From the NCBI RefSeq assembly GCF_003581425.1, contig NZ_QXTG01000001.1, positions 992,001 to 1,056,000 on the forward strand: a DNA stretch of 64,000 nucleotides, read 5' to 3'. Below the pieces are notes generated by a model, which saw only the letters and a list, made by a program, of their open reading frames with translations, had not been told where the DNA came from and did no database searches. Positions 56,887 to 64,000 of this stretch are shown here, piece after piece; the stretch's first letter is position 1; every line of letters begins with the position of its first letter. Position numbers and translations under genes: made by a program. This DNA is from Amnibacterium setariae. Lineage in GTDB: Bacteria > Actinomycetota > Actinomycetes > Actinomycetales > Microbacteriaceae.

Positions 56887-57174
56887 ATGCACGGACCGGT
56901 GGGCTACGTCGCGGACAAGGACGAGCTGCTCAAGCGGCTCCGACGCGCCGAGGGCCAGGTGCGGGGCATCCAGCGGATGGTCGAGGACGACACGTACTGC
57001 ATCGACGTCCTCACGCAGGTCTCCGCCGCGACGAAGGCGCTCGAGAGCGTCGCGCTCGCGCTGCTCGACGACCACCTCGCGCACTGCGTCGCCGAGGCGA
57101 GCGCCGAGGGCGGGCCGGTCGCGGAGGAGAAGCTGCGCGAGGCGTCGGCGGCGATCGCCCGGCTCGTCCGCTGA
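56887..57174 (+). CDS. csoR: Copper-sensing transcriptional repressor
   Basis: A 95-residue all-helical CsoR/RcnR-family repressor. The copper ligands keep the canonical spacing: Cys38 (DDTYCID), His63 and Cys67 (HLAHC). LLKRLRRAEGQVRGIQRMV is the family start. ATG 56887 is probably a leaderless start, with the operator over its promoter. It controls the two copper genes that follow, by inference from order and site. Confidence 0.93.
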   Translation: MHGPVGYVADKDELLKRLRRAEGQVRGIQRMVEDDTYCIDVLTQVSAATKALESVALALLDDHLAHCVAEASAEGGPVAEEKLREASAAIARLVR

Positions 57175-57218
57175 GCAGGACCACCGAGCAGGACCACCGA
57201 ACGAGGACAGGGGACGAC

Positions 57219-57560
57219 ATGCAGGATCTCGGGATCACCGACGTCAGCGCCGCGGCGACGAGCGGCTGCGGCTGCGGAGGCGCCTGCGGCGGCCACGGCG
57301 GCGCGCACGGCCACGGGCACGCCCACGGGGCGGCGCACGCGACGGCCGCCGACGGCCAGTCCTTCGCCGTCGCGGGCATGACCTGCGAGCACTGCGTCGC
57401 GAGCGTCACCGAGGAGCTCTCGGCCCTCGACGGCGTCGACGCGGTCGCGGTCGACCTCAAGCCCGGCGCCCTCTCGACGGTCGTCGTCAGCGCCTCCCGC
57501 CCGCTCGGCGGCGACGAGGTCCGCGCGGCCGTGGAGGAGGCGGGCTACACGCTCGCCTGA
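57219..57560 (+). CDS. HMA-domain copper chaperone with a Cys/His-rich N-terminal extension
   Basis: A 113-residue protein. The C-terminal HMA domain has MTCEHC (Cys56, Cys59), as in CopZ. The first 45 residues are an added tail with Cys17, Cys19, Cys23 and His26, 30, 32, 34, 36, 40 in a Gly/Ala background, a likely extra metal-binding site. ATG 57219 follows AGGGGA. It sits between csoR and copA, 3 nt before the latter. Confidence 0.85.
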   Translation: MQDLGITDVSAAATSGCGCGGACGGHGGAHGHGHAHGAAHATAADGQSFAVAGMTCEHCVASVTEELSALDGVDAVAVDLKPGALSTVVVSASRPLGGDEVRAAVEEAGYTLA

Positions 57561-57563
57561 CCC

Positions 57564-59678
57564 ATGCCGACCAGCACCGAGGTCCGCCTCGACATCACGG
57601 GGATGACCTGCGCCGCCTGCGCGACGCGGGTCGAGCGACGGCTGAACCGGGTGCCCGGCGCCGCCGCGTCCGTGAACTTCGCCACGGAGACCGCGGTCGT
57701 CCGCGGCCCGGTCCGCCTGCCGGACCTGGTCGCGGCCGTGGAGGCGGCGGGCTACGGCGCGCGCCCCACGGGCGCCGCGACGGCCGAGCGCGACGCCCGG
57801 CGGCTCCGCCCGCGGCTCGTCGTCGGGATCGTCGCCGCCGTCCCGGTGGTGCTGCTGTCGATGGTCGCCGCGCTGCACTTCCCGGCGTGGGAGGTGGTCG
57901 CCGCGCTGCTCGCGGTGCCCGTCGTGACCTGGTGCGCGTGGCCGTTCCACCGCGCCGCGGCGCTGAACCTGCGCCACGGGGCCGCGACGATGGACACCCT
58001 GATCAGCCTCGGGGTGATTGCGGCCTCGCTGTGGTCCGCGGTCGCGCTGCTGCGCGGGCGCGGCGACACCTACCTCGAGGTCGGCGTCGTCGTGACGGTG
58101 TTCGTGCTCGCGGGCCGGGTCGCGGAGGCCGCGGTGCGGCGCCGTGCGGGCGCGGCCGTCCGGGCGCTGGCGGCGCTCGGCGCGAAGGACGCCCTCCGGA
58201 TCCGGCCGGACGGCGCGGAGGAGCGCGTCCCCGTCACGGCGCTCGCGGTCGGCGACCGCGTCGTCGTGCGGCCGGGCGAGACCGTGCCGAGCGACGGGCG
58301 GATCGTCGACGGCCGCTCCGCGGTCGACGCGTCCCTGCTGACGGGCGAGTCGGTGCCGACCGAGGTCGGCCCCGACGACCCGGTCGTCGGCGGCACGGTC
58401 GCGGTCGGCGGCGGACGCCTGCTCGTCGAGCTCGACCGGGTGGGCGCCGACACGGAGCTCGCGCGCATCGGCCGGCTCGTCGCGCGGGCGCAGGACGGGA
58501 AGGCGGCCGTGCAGCGCCTCGCCGACCGCGTCTCCTCGGTGTTCGTCCCCGTCGTGCTGGGGCTCGCGGCGGTCGCCCTCGTCGGCTGGCTGGTCGCGGG
58601 CGACCCGGAGCGGGCCGTGACGGCGGCCGTGACGACGCTCGTCATCGCCTGCCCCTGCGCGCTCGGGCTCGCCACGCCGACCGCGCTGCTCGCGGGCTCC
58701 GGCCGCGGGGCGCAGCTCGGCGTGCTGATCCGCGGGCCCGAGGTCCTCGAGCGGATGCGCCGGGTCGACACCGTCGTGCTCGACAAGACCGGGACGCTGA
58801 CCACCGGCCGGGTCGCCGTGCGCCGCGTGCTGCCGCTCGGCGGGGCGGACGAGGCGGAGGTTCGGCGCCTCGCGGCGGCGGCCGAGCACGACTCGGAGCA
58901 CCCCGTCGGCCGGGCGCTCGCCGGCGGTCCACGGGTCGCCGACCGGTTCGAGGCCGTCGCGGGCGGCGGCGTCCGCGCCGACGTCCAGGGCACGACGGTC
59001 CGCGTCGGCCGGCTCGGCTGGCTCGCGGAGGAGGGCGTCGCGGTCGACACGGCGGCGCCGTTCGTCGCCGCGGCGGAGGCGACCGGGGCGACCGCGGTGG
59101 TCGTCGCCCGGGACGGCGCCGCGGTCGGCGTCGTCGAGGTCGCGGACGCGGTCCGCGCCGGCGCTCCGGAGGCCGTGGCCCGCCTCCGCGCGCTCGGCCT
59201 CGACCCCGTGCTGCTCTCGGGCGACAACGCGGGCGCGGTCGACGCGGTCGCCGCCGAGGTCGGCGTCGTGGAGGCGTTCGCCGGCGCGAGCCCGCAGGGC
59301 AAGCTCGACCGCGTCCGCGCGCTGCAGGACGCCGGGCACGTCGTCGCGATGGTCGGCGACGGCGTGAACGACGCCGCGGCGCTCGCCGCGGCCGACCTCG
59401 GCATCGCGATGGGCGGCGGCACGGACGCGGCCGGCGCGGCCGCGGACCTCGTCCTCGTGCGCGACGACCCCGCGCTGATCGCCACCGCGGTCCGGCTCTC
59501 CCGGGCGACGCTCAGGACGATCCGCGGCAACCTGTTCTGGGCGTTCGCGTACAACGCGGCCGCCCTGCCGGTCGCGATGCTCGGCCTGCTGAACCCGATC
59601 GTCGCCGGAGGAGCCATGGCCGCGTCCAGCGTGCTCGTCGTCGGCAACTCCCTCCGGCTCGCCCGCTTCCGGGCGTGA
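57564..59678 (+). CDS. copA: Copper-translocating P1B-type ATPase
   Basis: A 704-residue Cu(I) efflux pump. One N-terminal HMA domain holds Cys16/Cys19 (MTCAAC). The membrane copper site is Cys363-Pro-Cys365 in ACPCALGLATPT. Asp407 in LDKTGTLT is phosphorylated; SEHPVG is the nucleotide site and GDGVNDAAAL the hinge. ATG 57564 follows the chaperone stop by 3 nt. It completes the csoR-chaperone-pump unit. Confidence 0.96.
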   Translation: MPTSTEVRLDITGMTCAACATRVERRLNRVPGAAASVNFATETAVVRGPVRLPDLVAAVEAAGYGARPTGAATAERDARRLRPRLVVGIVAAVPVVLLSMVAALHFPAWEVVAALLAVPVVTWCAWPFHRAAALNLRHGAATMDTLISLGVIAASLWSAVALLRGRGDTYLEVGVVVTVFVLAGRVAEAAVRRRAGAAVRALAALGAKDALRIRPDGAEERVPVTALAVGDRVVVRPGETVPSDGRIVDGRSAVDASLLTGESVPTEVGPDDPVVGGTVAVGGGRLLVELDRVGADTELARIGRLVARAQDGKAAVQRLADRVSSVFVPVVLGLAAVALVGWLVAGDPERAVTAAVTTLVIACPCALGLATPTALLAGSGRGAQLGVLIRGPEVLERMRRVDTVVLDKTGTLTTGRVAVRRVLPLGGADEAEVRRLAAAAEHDSEHPVGRALAGGPRVADRFEAVAGGGVRADVQGTTVRVGRLGWLAEEGVAVDTAAPFVAAAEATGATAVVVARDGAAVGVVEVADAVRAGAPEAVARLRALGLDPVLLSGDNAGAVDAVAAEVGVVEAFAGASPQGKLDRVRALQDAGHVVAMVGDGVNDAAALAAADLGIAMGGGTDAAGAAADLVLVRDDPALIATAVRLSRATLRTIRGNLFWAFAYNAAALPVAMLGLLNPIVAGGAMAASSVLVVGNSLRLARFRA

Positions 59679-59691
59679 GCGGACCGCTCCT

Positions 59692-60537
59692 ATGGGCCTG
59701 ATCGCGGCCCTCGCCGTGCTGCGCGTCGCCGTGCTCGTCGTCGAGCTGCCCGGCCGCCCGCTGCTGCGCCTCCGCGCCGAGGCGGCGGTGCGGGCCCGCG
59801 GCTGGACCGTCGTCTCCCGGCCGGAGGACGCCGACCTCGTGCTCGTCTGCGGCACGCCCCGGCCGGAGGTCGCGGCGGCGGTCGACGACCTCTGGAGCCG
59901 GGTGCCCGTCCCGCGCGCGCGGCGCACCGTGCGCACGGCGGAGCAGCTGCCGGACGCGCTCGACAGCGCCGCCCGGGTGCTCGCCGACACGGCGCTGCAG
60001 CGCCGCACCGCCGCCGAGGCGCCGCCGCTCGTGCGCGCCGCCGCCGCGCCCGGGGCGTGCGCGCTCGCCCGCGACTGGCCGGCGGGGCTGCTGCTCGACT
60101 GCGCCGTGGACCGCGCGGGCCGCATCACCGCGGTCGGCGAGCGGCGGCTGCCCGCGGAGCCGGAGGACGACCCGCTACCGGACCCCGCGGTGCTCCTCGC
60201 GATCGCGGACGCCGCGGGGCTGCTGCGCCTCGCCGGTCTGCCGGCGCTCGCCCTGCGGCTCGACCGGGTCGTCGACCTCGCGCTCGGCGGCCGCGACCTC
60301 GGCGCCCTCCGCCCGCGGGTGCGCCGCGTGGCCGCAGCGGTGCGGCGCTCCGCGAGCCTCGCCCGTCTCCTGCGTCACGACACCCCGGGCGTCGACGTGC
60401 GGGCGCGCCTGCTCGCGCTGCTGGAGCCGGAGGGCGACGCCGTGGCGACCCCGTCGAAGCGGCGCCTCATCGGGCGACCCGCAGCGGCGCTGCCGCTCCT
60501 CGTCGCCGCGACCGAGCCGGTGCCGGGCGATGCCTGA
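59692..60537 (+). CDS. Unknown protein; loosely like fused small and large subunits of group 4 hydrogenase/complex I
   Basis: A 281-residue protein 13 nt after copA. A hydrophobic start (GLIAALAVLRVAVLVV) is followed by DADLVLVCGTPRPEVAAAVDDLWSR cut only by usual residues, which recalls the NuoB/HycG loop (VTG...R..YE..P) but without its cysteine ligands. The C-terminal LRPRVRRVAAAVRRSASLARLLR recalls the end of NuoD/HycE-like subunits. This is a by-eye resemblance only. Only three cysteines, not in cluster-binding patterns. It overlaps the next gene by 8 nt. Confidence 0.5.
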   Translation: MGLIAALAVLRVAVLVVELPGRPLLRLRAEAAVRARGWTVVSRPEDADLVLVCGTPRPEVAAAVDDLWSRVPVPRARRTVRTAEQLPDALDSAARVLADTALQRRTAAEAPPLVRAAAAPGACALARDWPAGLLLDCAVDRAGRITAVGERRLPAEPEDDPLPDPAVLLAIADAAGLLRLAGLPALALRLDRVVDLALGGRDLGALRPRVRRVAAAVRRSASLARLLRHDTPGVDVRARLLALLEPEGDAVATPSKRRLIGRPAAALPLLVAATEPVPGDA

Positions 60538-61354
60538 CGCGGTCCTCACCGGCGTGCTCGCCGCCGGGGCGCTGCTCGTCCTCGGGCTCGGCGTGGCCGC
60601 GCTCCGCGCCGTGCTCGACGGGGTCCGACTCGGCGTGCCCGCCTCGATCGCGGTGCTCGGGCCGGCGGCCGACGCGGCCCGCTGCCTCCGGACCCGGCCG
60701 TCCCGGGGCGCCGCGCGGCCGACGGTCGCCGGCGCCCTGCTGCTCGCGTCCGCGCTGGTGCGGGTGCTCGCGCTCCCCGTCCTCGCCGCGCCGCTGCTCG
60801 GCGGCCCGCTCGGCATCGGCTGGCTCGTCGTCGCGGACGCCGTCTGGCTGCTCGGGCTCGGCCTCCTCGACCGCCGCCGCCTGCTGCCGGCGCTCGCGGT
60901 CGAGCCGGCGCTCCTGCTGGCGCTCGCGGTCCCCGTCGTCTCGACCGGGAGCCTCGACGCGACGCGCATCGTGCAGGCGCAGTCGCTGCCGGTCGGTATC
61001 GCGGCGCCGGTCGCGGTCGTGGTGCTCCTCGTCGCGGCCGGTGCGCTGCTGCCGGAGGCGGTGCCCCGACCCGGTCGCGGACCGGCGGGGCTGCTCGTGT
61101 CGGCCGCCCTCGCCGCGCAGCCGGTCGCGGCCGCGGCGACGGCGGCCGTGCTCCTCCTCGGCCTCGGCGGACCCGGCGGCGCACTGCCGCTAGCCGCCGT
61201 CGTCATCGTCCTCGGCGCGCTCCTGGTGCTCCTGCAGCGGCGCTTCCCGGTGCCGCGCCCGCGCCGCCTCGCCGGGTTCGCGCTCGCCGTCCTCCTCCCG
61301 CTCGCCGCGGTGCAGCTCGCGGTCGTCGTCGCGCTCGCCCTCCTCGCGCCCTGA
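60530..61354 (+). CDS. Polytopic membrane protein, loosely NuoH/HycD-like
   Basis: A 274-residue protein with about seven to eight membrane segments. Near residue 125, LPALAVEPALLLALAVPVV and the following GSLDATRIVQ line up by eye with the VEPMLxLSLxVLxLIxGS stretch of HycD/HyfC, and GPAADAARCLRTRPSRG with the GP...D..KL loop near the N-terminus. ATG 60530 lies inside the preceding gene, so translation is probably coupled. Function unknown. Confidence 0.5.
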   Translation: MPDAVLTGVLAAGALLVLGLGVAALRAVLDGVRLGVPASIAVLGPAADAARCLRTRPSRGAARPTVAGALLLASALVRVLALPVLAAPLLGGPLGIGWLVVADAVWLLGLGLLDRRRLLPALAVEPALLLALAVPVVSTGSLDATRIVQAQSLPVGIAAPVAVVVLLVAAGALLPEAVPRPGRGPAGLLVSAALAAQPVAAAATAAVLLLGLGGPGGALPLAAVVIVLGALLVLLQRRFPVPRPRRLAGFALAVLLPLAAVQLAVVVALALLAP

Positions 61355-61376
61355 CCCGCGCTGCCATGCTCGGGGG

Positions 61377-62156
61377 ATGCAGCCCGCCGACTACCTGGCC
61401 GCCCTGTTCTCGCTCGAGGGCCGCACCGCCGTCGTCACCGGCGGCAGCTCCGGCATCGGGCGCGCGATCGCCGCGGCGCTCGCCGCCGCCGGCGCCCGCA
61501 CGGTGCTCGTCGCGCGCGACCCGGCCCGGCTCGAGGCGTCCGCCGAGGCGATGCGCGCCGACGGCGGGGAGGTCGTCGTCGTCGCGGCCGACCTCGGCTC
61601 CCGCGACGGGGTGCGGGAGGCCGCGGAGGCGGTCGTCGCCGCGGCCGGGGAGCCGGACGTCGTCGTCAGCGCCGCCGGGGTGAACCTCCGCCCGCCGATG
61701 GCCGAGATCGACGAGGCCGTGTGGGACGCGACGATGCGCCTGAACCTCGACGCGCCCTTCCTCCTCGGGCAGCGGTTCGGGCCCGGCATGGCGGAGCGCG
61801 GCTACGGCCGCCTGATCGCGATCTCGTCGCAGCAGGCGCACCGCGCCTTCGTCGACAGCGGCGCCTACGGGGTCTCGAAGGCGGGGCTCGAGGGGCTCGC
61901 GCGGTCGCAGGCGGAGGCGTGGTCCTCCTCGGGCGTCACGAGCAACGTCCTCGTGCCCGGCTTCGTGCTCACGCCGCTGAACGCCCGCCTGCAGGACGAC
62001 CCGGCGCGGGTAGCTGCGCTCGCGGCGCGCACGATGGTGGGGCGGAACGGCCTCGCGGAGGACTTCGCGACCGCCGTCCTCTTCCTCGCGAGCCCCGCCT
62101 CCGGCTACGTCACCGGCCAGTCGATCGCGATCGACGGCGGCTTCTCCGTCCACTGA
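61377..62156 (+). CDS. Short-chain dehydrogenase/reductase
   Basis: A 259-residue classical SDR. The cofactor motif TGGSSGIG is at 21-28, NAG equivalent is SAAGV at 98-102, and the catalytic residues are Ser150/151, Tyr164 and Lys168 (YGVSK). The C-terminal GYVTGQSIAIDGGF is typical. The LVARD after strand 2 favours NADP. CATGCT lies 6 nt before ATG 61377. Substrate unknown; gluconate 5-dehydrogenase-like sugar or polyol enzymes are close relatives. Confidence 0.87.
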   Translation: MQPADYLAALFSLEGRTAVVTGGSSGIGRAIAAALAAAGARTVLVARDPARLEASAEAMRADGGEVVVVAADLGSRDGVREAAEAVVAAAGEPDVVVSAAGVNLRPPMAEIDEAVWDATMRLNLDAPFLLGQRFGPGMAERGYGRLIAISSQQAHRAFVDSGAYGVSKAGLEGLARSQAEAWSSSGVTSNVLVPGFVLTPLNARLQDDPARVAALAARTMVGRNGLAEDFATAVLFLASPASGYVTGQSIAIDGGFSVH

Positions 62157-62174
62157 CCCCGCGAACCCCGACTC

Positions 62175-62227
62175 TGCTCACGCTTCTGGACGCGCGATCG
62201 CGGATCGCGCGTCCAGAAGCGTGAGCA
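62175..62227. repeat. Perfect palindromic repeat, family C, copy 2
   Basis: Arms of 25 nt (62175-62199 and 62203-62227) pair perfectly around GCG. The outer TGCTCACGCTTCTGGACGC is identical to copy 1 at 51951-52005, while the inner six base pairs are different but still complementary. It lies between two convergent genes. Confidence 0.9.
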
Positions 62228-62245
62228 AAGTTCCGCGGGGAGGGG

Positions 62246-63109
62246 TCAGGCGGTGGCGGAGCGGGCGAGCACCGCGGGCAGCTCGTCGGCGAGCTCGCGG
62301 GCGAGGAAGCCGAGCGGGCCGACGCGCTCGGCGAGGCGGTCGCCGGCGCGGGCGTGGAGGTAGGTCGCCCAGCAGGTGCCGTCCGCGATGCCGGCGCCGC
62401 GGGCCAGCAGGCCGCCGATCGCGCCGGCGAGCACGTCGCCGCTGCCGGAGGTGCCGAGGCCGGGGCCGCCCGCCTGCACGGCGCGGATCCGGCCGGACGG
62501 CTCGATGACCATGCCGCCGCCGCTGACGACGGCGCCGAAGCGCTCCGCGACCTCCGGGCCCGCCTCCGCGAGGTCGTCGACGTCCTTCCCGAGCAGGAAC
62601 GACGCCTCGGTCGCATTGGGCGTGAGGATCAGCCGGCCCTTCAGCGGCTCGCCCAGCTCCGGCGCGTTGCCGAGCGCGCCCAGCGCGTAGGCGTCGAGCA
62701 GCACGAGCGTGCGCTCGGGGACGGCGGGCAGCACGCGCTCGAGCAGCGCGCCCGCCTCGTCGGGGTCGTCGAGGCCGGGGCCGATGACCAGGCAGTCGAC
62801 GTCGAGGTCGTCCGCGACGGCGTCCGCCGCCTTATGGCCGGCGACCGCGCCGCCGCTCGTCTCCGGCAGCCCGATCACACCCGACTCCGGGAACGACACC
62901 GCGAAGGCGCCGGCCACCGACTCCGCGACCGCGACCGTCAGCCGACCCGCGCCCACGCGCAGCGCCGCGATGCCGGTCAGCGCGGCGGCGCCGGGCGTCT
63001 TCCGCGCCCCGCCGATGACGAGCACGTCGCCGCGGTCGCGCTTGCCCGAACCGGGTGCCGGCAGCGGGTCGAGGTCGCCGGGGCCGAACGGCTCAGGGTC
63101 GCGTGCCAT
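62246..63109 (-). CDS. nnrD: ADP-dependent NAD(P)H-hydrate dehydratase
   Basis: A 287-residue ribokinase-like enzyme repairing hydrated NAD(P)H. RGDVLVIGGARKTPGAAALTG near 26 (two pieces), LIGPGLDDPDEAG and GTSGSGDVLAGAIGGLLARG are diagnostic; the last is the catalytic loop. There is no fused epimerase (NnrE) domain. ATG 63109 follows GGAGG by 8 nt and lies inside the preceding phosphatase gene (17-nt overlap). Confidence 0.92.
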   Translation of the reverse strand: MARDPEPFGPGDLDPLPAPGSGKRDRGDVLVIGGARKTPGAAALTGIAALRVGAGRLTVAVAESVAGAFAVSFPESGVIGLPETSGGAVAGHKAADAVADDLDVDCLVIGPGLDDPDEAGALLERVLPAVPERTLVLLDAYALGALGNAPELGEPLKGRLILTPNATEASFLLGKDVDDLAEAGPEVAERFGAVVSGGGMVIEPSGRIRAVQAGGPGLGTSGSGDVLAGAIGGLLARGAGIADGTCWATYLHARAGDRLAERVGPLGFLARELADELPAVLARSATA

Positions 63110-63815
63110 GGTGCTCGCCTCCGTGGTGCGTCGCCGGGGCCTCGCCCCGCAGGTGGCTGACGTCGTTGATCGGCTCGGCGTGCCAGCCGTCCCCGCGCCG
63201 CACCATCCGCGTGACGGAGGCGTTCGGCACCGGCTCGGTGCGCGACAGCTCGAGCAGCTCCGCCTCCTCGATGCCCATGAGGATGCCGCGGATGATCAGG
63301 GTCGTCGCGTCGTGCGACACGACGAGCACGCGCTCCGCGCCGGCGTCGGCGATGTCGCGCAGCGCCGAGCGGAGGCGGAGCGAGACGTCCGCCCAGGACT
63401 CGCCGCCGGGAGGCCGGTGGTAGTACTTCCCGAGGAAGTTCCGCCGTGCGGCCTCCTCCGGGTGCAGCTGCTCGACCCCGGTCCACGTGAGCGTGTCGAG
63501 GATGCCGAGCTCCCGGTCGCGCAGCCGCTCGTCGACCGTCGTCGGCAGCGTCATCCCCGCGACCTGCAGCGCGTGCTCGGCGGTCGACCGCGCCCGACGG
63601 TAGGTCGACACCCAGAGCGCCTGCGGGGCGGCGTCGGCGCTCAGCTCGCCGAGCCGGCGCCCGAGCGCCTCCGCCTGCTGCACGCCGGTCGGCGAGAGCT
63701 CGACGTCGGGGTCGCGTTCCGGCACGGCGATGCGCAGGGCTCCCGTCGCGTACGCCTCCGCGGCCGCGACGTTCGCCTCGCTCTCGCCGTGCCGGACGAG
63801 CAGCAGCTCGTTCAG
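63093..63815 (-). CDS. Histidine phosphatase family protein, apparent CTG start
   Basis: A 240-residue phosphoglycerate-mutase-like phosphatase. [12 protein letters not shown] at residues 4-15 holds the catalytic His9, and VVSHDATT the second histidine. The first usual start in frame (GTG 63725) would remove the RHG motif, and no ATG, GTG or TTG lies in frame upstream of RHG for many codons. CTG 63815 overlaps the stop of the 6-phosphogluconate dehydrogenase gene (CTGA), like the ATGA/GTGA overlaps elsewhere here, with GAGGG 9 nt before. Probably SixA/GpmB-like; substrate unknown. Confidence 0.8.
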   Translation of the reverse strand: MNELLLVRHGESEANVAAAEAYATGALRIAVPERDPDVELSPTGVQQAEALGRRLGELSADAAPQALWVSTYRRARSTAEHALQVAGMTLPTTVDERLRDRELGILDTLTWTGVEQLHPEEAARRNFLGKYYHRPPGGESWADVSLRLRSALRDIADAGAERVLVVSHDATTLIIRGILMGIEEAELLELSRTEPVPNASVTRMVRRGDGWHAEPINDVSHLRGEAPATHHGGEHHGTRP

Positions 63816-64000
63816 TGTCCCGAGCCCTCGGTCTGGATCTCGCTGCGGTCGCCGCTCCAGAGCGTGTGGAAGACGCCCGGCTTGTCGATGCGGCCGTAGG
63901 TGTGCGCGCCGAAGAAGTCGCGCTGCGCCTGGATCAGCGCGGCCGGCAGGCGGTCCGACGACAGCGAGTCGTAGTACGACAGCGCGGAGGCGAAGCCCGG
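63812..64000 (-). CDS. gnd: 6-phosphogluconate dehydrogenase, C-terminal end (5' part beyond the window)
   Basis: The last 62 codons of a leftward gene. [26 protein letters not shown] and [16 protein letters not shown] are the conserved C-terminal tail that reaches into the partner subunit's active site. The enzyme oxidises 6-phosphogluconate in the pentose phosphate pathway, which would take up the products of the pentose genes at the left end. Its TGA overlaps the following gene. Confidence 0.93.
   Translation of the reverse strand, partial: PGFASALSYYDSLSSDRLPAALIQAQRDFFGAHTYGRIDKPGVFHTLWSGDRSEIQTEGSGH

Noticed and set aside
63093-63725. GTG 63725 as the start of the histidine phosphatase
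   Set aside because: It would remove the RHG catalytic motif, which is perfectly preserved just upstream in the same frame.

Overview
The window is very GC-rich DNA (third codon positions almost always G or C) from an actinomycete. The rsmA-ispE and tRNA-Gln(TTG)-glmU-prs neighbourhoods, ATGA/GTGA stop-start overlaps, and many genes with a -10-like hexamer 6-8 nt before the start codon fit a plant- or soil-associated member of the Micrococcales, perhaps Microbacteriaceae. That placement is inference. No phage genes, insertion sequences or CRISPR arrays were seen; the sequence reads as ordinary chromosome with an accessory sugar island at the left end.

Region 1 (1-17.7 kb) is a plant cell wall sugar island. 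It holds a secreted GH10 xylanase, a GH31 alpha-xylosidase, a GH5 hydrolase, a zinc alcohol dehydrogenase, an IlvD/Edd-family sugar-acid dehydratase and a truncated FAH-family enzyme. The last three suggest non-phosphorylative oxidation of pentoses. Two separate binding-protein/ATPase/permease ABC importers follow, then a LacI regulator. Both importers share a TGTGAC/GTCACA inverted motif upstream and a long GC hairpin just after the binding-protein gene.

Region 2 (17.7-36.8 kb) mixes core genes (rsmA, ispE, ABC-F, tRNA-Gln, glmU, prs) with envelope genes: two polytopic glycosyltransferases, a membrane-anchored molybdopterin oxidoreductase, and a tight five-gene unit (MTA phosphorylase family, epimerase, GT2, TIGR04282-type transferase, methyltransferase) whose product is unknown.

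Region 3 (36.9-53.5 kb) holds a class III CoA-transferase with a Toprim protein, a secreted HAD phosphatase, glgX, an aldo/keto reductase, an odd lipoprotein, a TetR/NAD(P)-binding divergent pair with three operator copies, rtcB behind a small ORF and hairpin leader, a two-component system, a GNAT enzyme, a P-loop kinase and a class III aminotransferase.

Region 4 (53.7-64 kb) holds a secreted phosphoesterase-lipoprotein pair behind a PHO-box-like repeat, and a copper unit (csoR, HMA chaperone, copA). Two genes that look like a degenerate, cysteine-poor complex I/group 4 hydrogenase pair follow, then an SDR and a leftward set: 6-phosphogluconate dehydrogenase (cut by the edge), a histidine phosphatase that appears to start at CTG, and nnrD.

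Four families of intergenic palindromic or tandem repeats are spread through the window.
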